From Ophiura sarsii (taxonomy: Eukaryota; Echinodermata; Ophiuroidea; Amphilepidida; Ophiuridae): a stretch of 64,000 nucleotides of DNA. Of this stretch, positions 39,701-48,700 are shown in pieces. Position 1 is the stretch's first letter; each line of letters begins with the position of its first letter. The notes under the pieces were generated by a model. The model had not been told where the DNA came from, did not search any database, and saw only the letters and a program-made list of their open reading frames with translations. The position numbers and the translations under genes were made by a program. The stretch is taken from contig CM069458.1 of the NCBI GenBank assembly GCA_035610835.1, positions 34,900,718 through 34,964,717 of the forward strand, read 5' to 3'.

Positions 39701-42700
39701 CACTCCACTCCTTGATCATGGAGTGGAGAGTGTGTATATGGTCACATAGACACCTGTTCACTTGTACAGAGTTTACATGGACATGTGATGCGATCTGTGA
39801 AAACCCGCCACATGTCGGGATTTTTCATATTGGAGATATTTATATCATAATAAGAAAGCTGAATCTGTGCTGATTACAGAACTGTTTTGATCATTTTTCT
39901 ACGATCACTACAAAAAAAGTTATGAAGTGAATGATGAGTGTGATGTCATAAAAAGCTACAAAACAAGAAATCATGAAAACAGGCCATAAAAGAAACATAG
40001 TTCAACAGAATAACATTATAAGGCTAATTAGAAAAGTGACTTAAGTAAGTTTTTGAAGGTGAAATTTCATAAAAGGTGATGACACAAACTATTAGAAATT
40101 ATAATTTTCTAAACAAAATCTTTAAAAAAAGAAAATAAAAATAAAATAAATTTAAAAAAAATCTTTTTCTTATTTTACCCATAATCCCTATTTTACATTT
40201 TGCGACATCCGACAGGTTTTCACAGATCGCATCACATATTGTAACCTTGTCAAATCCCCAAGGGAACTGGATGTGGCTAGAAACCCAGAGTGGTAGTTCG
40301 CCTTTACACCAAATTGCATTTGTGGCAACAATAGAAATTTGATTTATGGTTTTCATCAACTGAAAACGACATTTGATTATTTTAGAGTATCTAGGGTAGT
40401 AGCTACTCCGATCGGGTGAAGTCGGCACTCACGCTGGCTAACCGGCACTCAAAAAAAGAAAGACAATATTATTAAAACATCTTTACATGGATAGAATCAT
40501 TAATTGCCTCATGAAGTAAGAAATTATGTGGCAGGAAACCCTCAAAATGCATTCAAAAATTAAAACCTTAAACACTCCCTGGACGTCACGCCTTAATCCG
40601 CTGCCCTTCGTGTGCTACACTCACTTTGTTCACTGTCAGTAAAATAAGCCGGTACTCAATCTGGCCTATAGCCTTTATAAATTGGATCAGTAATGTAAAA
40701 ATCTAGATGGAATAAAGCAATGCAAGATACATACAACTTTATATTTCAACAACCCTGGTAATGTATGTCTCAAAATTGTGCAACCATAGCCAGTTTTGTC
40801 ATCACAACCTTGTCATATTACGGTACACTATTTCTCACCTTCAACTCTGTTTCGATTGACTGTTATAATAATTAAAGAGATTATTACAACAAAAGAAAAC
40901 AGTATGCACTGTGATAAAATACTGCCAAAAGGAGTGTATGGCTTCTTGAAGCAGCTAAAATTGCTTGGATCAGGTTAAAGTTTTGTACGACTGGATTAAC
41001 CTGGTTATAGCAACACGGATCAGGTTATGTAAGACACACGTTGTCTGCATGACCCACTTATACAGTTAACTTTGTAGGTTTTCTCTACTGTTACAGAAAA
41101 TTGGCAAAAAACAACTCTGTTATACGATCGAGCATTTCAACTAGATCCATTGGTAAGCTTAGGTGATAGTAAATATGGTGGGGTTAAGATGCAACCTGAA
41201 AACTAAATCCAGGAATATACAACAATAAGTTGTAGAGAGGGATGTGAGGATATGATCCTCAACAACGATACGTTGTTAAAGGTTTGGGATATAATTATCC
41301 CGGGGGAGGGAGGAGATAGTCATGCAGACAAGGGGAGCTTTATTCCGTAGAATGCATGTATTGCATGCATAGGCCTTGTACTCATAACCTTTTGATCTAA
41401 ATGGGGAGAAATAATCAACCAGATAGGATGAACAGCAACTATACTTGATGGTACAGCTGGTAGAAGATCAAAATCACTGTATTGGACCGTTTGTAAAGGT
41501 AAAATATTTTGACTAAAAGAATAGTGGCTAGCAGGATGCACATTTCAGGGGCTGCCAAGCCCCCTCATCAGCTGCCTTGAGGGATGCTTTCAAAGATTCA
41601 ATAAAAGGGAAAATTGAATCTCAGACTGGGTTAACTTAAGGACAGTGTCAACCCGGCACTTGTTTCAAAAATTGAATTTCATATTTCTCTATTATTTTAT
41701 ACTTTTATATGTATTCTATCATTACCATAATAAGTTACTAATCGGAAGCGATTATTTCCCGTTCTTTTGGGTGATTTTAAATTGTTATTCTGGTAAGTTT
41801 GAGTCAGGAAAAGGCGCATGGTTATTTGGCGGGAATTTAAGCGGAGTTCCGCGCTTTTCAAATGCTGCGACAGCTGTCCGATCATTGCGTCGCGCGCTGA
41901 AACTTCCAGTGTGTAATACCGGACGCGCCGCTTAATATCCGCGACGTAGACGCGAAAAACAAAAGAGCGCAAAACAATGTCTAAAAATGTAAACAAAGGC
42001 CAATCTTACGATCATTTAAATTTCAGTTTTCTTCCAATTTCTTCACATTTTGACAATATAAATTGAATCTGATAGTTTATTTTGATTGTTCATAATAGTA
42101 TACTCGCTTTTTAGCTCACACGCCCGGGCATTCCGTGAACGTTTAGCTTTAAATGGTGGAAAATGTCAATATTTTTACTAAATCGATGTTTTTCCAAAAA
42201 GTGCCAAAAATGTGATTTTTGAGATAAAAAAACATTTTGTTGGCACTTTTTGGTCAATATTTTCAAAACTAAAAGTTTTTAAGCCAAAAAAAAAAAGTGC
42301 TTCCTAGATAATTGACTTTAGATGATTTTGGTGAAATTTTGAAATTTTTAATCAAAAACTGATTTTGTTTAATAGGTTGTCTGAAAATTGTTGGCGCCAA
42401 AAAAAGTGATTTTTGGGCAAAAATGTAGAAATCACTATTTTTTGGGAAATTTAATACCAAAAATGGATTCTCCGACTCATTTCATTTGAAAAATTGTATA
42501 CTTTTATGGACATTACATTATTAGTTTAAAAGTTACAGTACTTGATAAATTTCATATATTTTGGGTTGACACTTCCCTTAATTGTTTTAGTTCAGCTTTT
42601 TCTTGCACAGGTGTGTGCTGCGCCTATTTTCGTAAGTGGTGACTGAGTATTATGATGATGTTTTATGTTTCTAACATCCAGCAGTAGGGTTGGGGTGGAG

Positions 42701-45700
42701 CACAATCACATATAAATGAGATAGTACACTTTGAATTTTCTAAACAATTTCCAAGTTGTAGATTTTACACAAAATTAAAGACACATGTTTGATCACTATT
42801 TTGACACCAATGTTTACAGTGCTCCAAAATTGTTTTGACTGAAAATGCAGGCAGGTCACTGACAAAAACACACATATTAATTTGTTTGACTCACCTCCCA
42901 TGTCATATGCAGAAAGGGATAAATTGTGAGAAAGGTCCTCTGCAGTTTTCGTCTCCAGGTCATCTGACTGGTTGGCTGATCTACCCAGGCCTGCTGTTGC
43001 CATCTTTCAAACAAGGCATCAAGCTTTAGTTTAAGGTAAGGAACCAAAACCTGCAAAAAATATGCAACAGAAACAAAGATTATTTTAAACAATTTCCAAG
43101 TTGTGGATTCATGATTTTACACAAAGTTATAGACAAAATGATTATTTACAATTTTGTTCACACTGTATTTTAATTCGCTATGGACATATTTGTATACGAT
43201 ACCTTCATTTATTTATTTTTATGTTTTTTAAAGTTATGACACATGTTTGTGGTGAAAAAGATGAGAAAGGGTTATGTTGTTTTTATCCTCTGGTGCCACT
43301 TTTGGCATGTGGGTGTTTTTTTTGTGGGGGGGGGGGGGGGGTGGGGGGTGGGGGGGGTATTGGTTTTTATAGGATGAAGTTTGATAAGTGACGAAGCAAA
43401 GCTAAACAGTAGTCTCACATATCACCTCCCAGTATTGTTAATCCTTCTTTATGCAATCTTTAAAAAATACATCAACATTGATAAAATAACAAACATAAAA
43501 CCCCAGAACATGATGTTGGACCGCCAATGACCAGCACTGACCGACCAACATACAGAAAAGACTGGGAAAAAAATTAAAAACATCAAAACTATAAATAATT
43601 TACTTTAAGATAATGGGCTGTGTCCCGTGGCTCGTTTCAAGTACTTATGTTCCACACTGTGTAACTACATAGCAAGGAGATATATGAACCTTTGGTTAAA
43701 GGGTGAAATGGCAAACGCTGAAGCAGTAGGTTGTCAATTTAAATGTCAAGCTTCATAGTAATTTAGTTTATCTTATTTATACATCTAGAGGGAGGAGGGA
43801 CAGGAATGACGGGAGTAGGGGAGAGAAGGACAGAGGCAAAGGGAGGGAGGGAGAGGTGCAAGGGAAACAAAATGAGAAAAAGAGGCGAGGGGAGGGGTGG
43901 CAGAGGGGAAGAATCTGATTTTGTTGGTTGAGATTTGGTCTACAATATTACTTCATTTATAGAGTTAGACTGAATGGTATTATAACTGTTGCACAGGCTG
44001 GCCATCCATGCACAATGATGAAATTGTATAGGCCTTTATATTTATACACAAAAAAAATCAAAAGGTGAACAAATCGCGGTTCTTTTCGGCTCTCTACCCA
44101 TTGGACCAATATCCTTTCTCTCTTTTTACTCTTTGGTTGGTATTCTATCTTAAAATCATGGTGAGTATATAAACAAATGTAAAACTAGAAACTAAATATT
44201 TTCCAAAGTATGTTATGCGCATGTCTACTGATCACAAGGGATGTTGTACATCACATGCGTCTTCAGTGCACAGCACATTAGCCAGGCACTCGATCTCACC
44301 TCATTATTATTTATTGTGACAATAGAGGGCAGTATATTACACTTTGGTACGGAGATTGAATTGTCAAAATTGTGATAATTATGTGATATATTGTTCAAAA
44401 TTGCAGGTTTATCTATGATTGCTTCGGTATTTATGTCAGCACATACGTGTGCAATATTGAAATGCGAGCATTGGAATATGCTCTGGCATCAATCAAACGC
44501 ACAGAGGGCAGTTGACTGTGTTAAATATTGACAATATTGGCAATATCAACGCAGTTATTTTCTTGTTTTGAGGACTCCACATTGTTTATAACATGTTTAA
44601 GGTGTAATATCCACCAACATGAAATCAAATCATGGTAACGGCTTGGTAATAAAATTTGCACAACATATTTATACTTGATCTGGACATGCAGTCAAGGAAG
44701 TCTGCATATCCAAATTTACAAATAGTTTAACTCTTGCATTTAGGAGATTTTAAAATTAATCTCACTTTCGGGAGCTTGAAGATGAAAGGAAACTAGTTAT
44801 TGCCGACAATTTGGAACCCGACTGTTTATTTTGACAGAATAAATCGTATTCACAATTAGGAACCAGCGCGATGCAGGGGGTAACTCTCTAGCTGCCGAAA
44901 GTAAATTTCTTTTCAAATTGGTTTGATTTCACATCACAGGGGTAGCAGTGCTATCTGAAACATATTTTTGAATTTCATGGCTGTTTTATTTTGCACTTTG
45001 CTCTTACAAATTTATGACCAAGTGTAAATGTTCAATACAATTCACGAATATGGTAAGAAGAAATTACAGGCTACAAATATCGGTGACACTGTCCAAATAA
45101 TCATAATCATTTAAGGTAAAAGTTTAACTGAAAGCAATACACATTTTTGATCATCTAATTTAAAATTCAAATCATCTTGAAGCATTCTGAATATTCCAAA
45201 GGGAGCATCTATACTGACACTGCTTTATCTTTATTTCAATGTAAACCATTTAGTAGAGCACTGCCCCCTATCTAGCCAGAGAGTTATTCCAACCCGAACC
45301 ACTACATGCATCACAGTGATTAATCACCATAGAGGGCAGTAGATCCCAATATGTGTTGACACCAGGTGGGGGTGTGATCTGCCCATATCTGCCATGTTAT
45401 TGTATGGTTTAAAACAACACATCATCATGGATTTCTATCATGTCCTGTTTAAAACTAAATTGATTCAACCCATAAAAACACTGGATTCCATTGTCATTAC
45501 ACTTTGCCAGATTGTTTTCTCAAATCCATTGCCTGACTTAAACAAACATAAAGTAGACACATTTTTAACCACACTGTAATTTTACTGGTTCTTTTTTTAA
45601 GCAGAACCTGAATATTTTGACTCATAACTTTGTATCTGGTATAGCACAGCAAACACTGGTAATTGTGTTTCATTTCGCCAAAAGGTAAATCGATCATTTT

Positions 45701-48700
45701 GTTTTGTCTCAATGATTTCCTTCCCACAGAGTAGAGTATACTCACAAGCATCACAATTGATTTGATGTGTTCACTGCGTGGCAGTCCAGCTAAAGTACCG
45801 GAGGCATTGGTTGAATTAGTAGCTAGAGTGCGCTTCATACCATAAAAGTTCTCTGCAAAGGAAGCACCTGTATTGAAAACAAACATCAGAACAGTCCTTA
45901 ACGCTTTCCATGCGGCAGGCGTCTGCAGACGACATTCCAAAATTTCACAAAATGTTTCAATAATGTCAAAATGATTGAATTTCATTACCATATTTGGAAT
46001 CACCAAGAGAAATGCATTGAAATTAATACAAACATGGCTAGTATTGGTTTCAGTAATCCTTGAGATAGACGTTGAAAATTGGGAATGGTTTTGGAAAAAT
46101 CTGTTTTGTATGGCAAAACTAATAGCCGCATGTTAATATCTAATACCTATTAGAATCTAAGCCCTGCGTTGGCATAGTACATATGTACTTGTTCCAATGC
46201 ATTAAGTGTATACACTGGTGGGTTAACATAGAATGATTATAAGAGAACAACGTCAGCCAAAGCACGATGGGCATGTGTGGCGCAGTGGATAGAGCACTGG
46301 ATTCATAAACCAAAGGTTGTGGGTTTGAGTCCCGTTGTGGTCAACATGTGGTGCTCTTGAGTAATGGCACTTTACCGCAATTACTTTCTCTCCACCCAGG
46401 TGTAAAATGGGTAGCTGTTTGGGGATAATCACAATCTAAGTATCTGATAGGACTACGCGCCATTATCAGAATTTGTAAGATAGGCAGCAATAACCTTAAA
46501 GTGAAGCGAACTGATTCTGATGTATCCTGTCTGAGCAGCCGAATAAATGTAAAGCGCTTTGAGCATACTTAATTTGATAAAGTGCTATATAAAAGCTAAC
46601 ATCTTTTTTCTTACATTGTGATGCGTAAAAGCTGCTTTTAAGTGCTGGGCGGTACATTTAAACATGTATCATTAATTAAGCCACAAGTTTTGTTTGGACC
46701 CATTGCTATGGTTACTAATTAATCTACCACCTCTAGACAAATCAGAGGGGGAATTTAATCTATGATCAATGGTATGTAACCAAGATTCTATTAATTTTGG
46801 GATAGGAAAGTCCTTTACTGCGCATACGTAATAAATAACAGGTCACATTTTCTAGGCTATTGATCTCCTTAACTTATAAGTAAGCACAGTCTTGAGGGTG
46901 CTGTTTGTTGTCTCCTTAGGTATAGACTTAATTGTAGTTTACACATAATTGTTGGGGAAAATTCTGAAAAATTGTGCAGTTTCGGAAATTATCATACAAA
47001 CCTTACGTGCTGCAGGGTTTTTTACCACCCTGAATATGTTTAAATCACGTTTTTAAAATATACATCATACTATTGTTGCTTGTGTCTGACAGACTTGATG
47101 CAAGTCTATACATAAGCAGACGACAGACAGCGAGAAGCAAGTAACTTCCGATCAGGAATTTGAGTCGCACACCCCTGGTGTAACTACTCGAGTGTGATCC
47201 TCTTTAATTCAATGAAAGCTAAATAGGGTCATTCCATGTCAGATCACCCAATGGATTTAACACTACCCTCTTCAAATTTGCTCAAATTTGGTTTATAGGG
47301 TAATTTTGGCTCAACAAGCTCAAATTTTAAAATTAAAAATTCATCCGACTTACGGTTTTCGCGATACTGCGCGCGCATTGTCGACAATTTCGGTCAAAAT
47401 GAGCGCAACCGTCAACTTTCAAACGACCATAAATCAGTAACCCCTGGGTCAAATTGGCGAAATCATCGAAAAGGTGTGTGCCATATTGCGAAAACCGTAA
47501 GTCGGATGAATTTTTAATTTTGAAATTTGAGCTTGTTGAGTCAAAGTTACCATATAAACCAAATTTGAGCAAATTTGAAGAGGTTAAAAGTTCCACTTTA
47601 TTTGGGTGATTTGACATGGAATGACCCAATATTGTCACTGTTGTTATCTAGTGGAGGACAAATCATGTCTGCCAATTTCAATGCTGGCAGCACCACAGCC
47701 CAAGCTCTTACAGACTTTAGCCTTGATCACTGTCAAGGCACACAATTAATTGCATGTCACCTTAATATTTTCATGCAACGTTTTAACGCACATGCAGGCA
47801 CCAAATATTTCATTTTTATGTCACATATGTGTCTGCATTGCCACGTGCAATGCAGTTTCATGTGCACAGGCTTAATTGCGTCATATTTTTGATTGAGTTA
47901 TGGAATGTCACAATAACAATTCAGGTTGGATTGTGGATTAGGACGCCAATGCAGATTCTACGTCTTAGTATTCTTTGGGAAGAGAACATTGAGCATTACG
48001 AAAAGAATAAATTATGAACAATACTCAGAGCAAAGAAAGAGATAAGAGTTGTATCACAGCATTTGAAATGTGGGTATGGCGCAGAGTGCTACACATCAGC
48101 TGGACTGATAAGAAGTCAAACTCATGGGTGCGCAAGCAAATAGGGGCGAAAGAAGAAAAGGGACTGCTAGCCCAACGAAGGAAGAGGAAGCTTGCAAAGT
48201 ATATGGTCACCTGGAAGCGACGTGCGGATAGCATAGTAATCAATGACTACTATTGAAGGAGAGGTAGAAGGGAAGGCTCTACCAGGACGCAGAAAAACTG
48301 CTTGGACAGACAACATCAGAGAGTGGACAGACGGCGGACTGGTAGCAGCAAGAGCGAAAACTCTTGAGACCAGATCACTTTTCATTAATAAATCTCTAGC
48401 ATTTGCATTTTGTTTTATGACAATATAAAAAAAACAATATTTGCAAGATATGCCTATATTAAGTGCTTATTTCTATAAGGTTTTTTTTTAAATCTAGTTC
48501 ATCTAGCTCTGTGTAGTGACGTCAAAGCATCCCTCTGATCACATCCTATATCTCCTGCATGATCTTAATGCATTTGCGTATAAGAACCCACTCATACTCA
48601 ATGACAGACGATTCCCATCATTTTTGTGCAATGGCTGGCAAGATAACTAGAATATTATGCTTTGACATCACGCCACAGATTTAAATGAACGAAATACCAT

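Larger units (their letters stand above)
40130..47890. repeat. first copy of the duplicated PEX12 intron 2-4 block
   Basis: This block holds parts of PEX12 introns 2 to 4 with exons 3 and 4. It is matched collinearly by 56968-64000. Apart from the exons and the listed mobile elements it contains no gene that I recognise. Short open frames shared by both copies (for example 40099-40428 with 56996-57274) follow from the duplication. Confidence 0.9.

Noticed and set aside
41645..41996. Overlapping 96- and 99-codon frames
   Set aside because: They lie inside the 938-bp TTAA element and show no transposase features.
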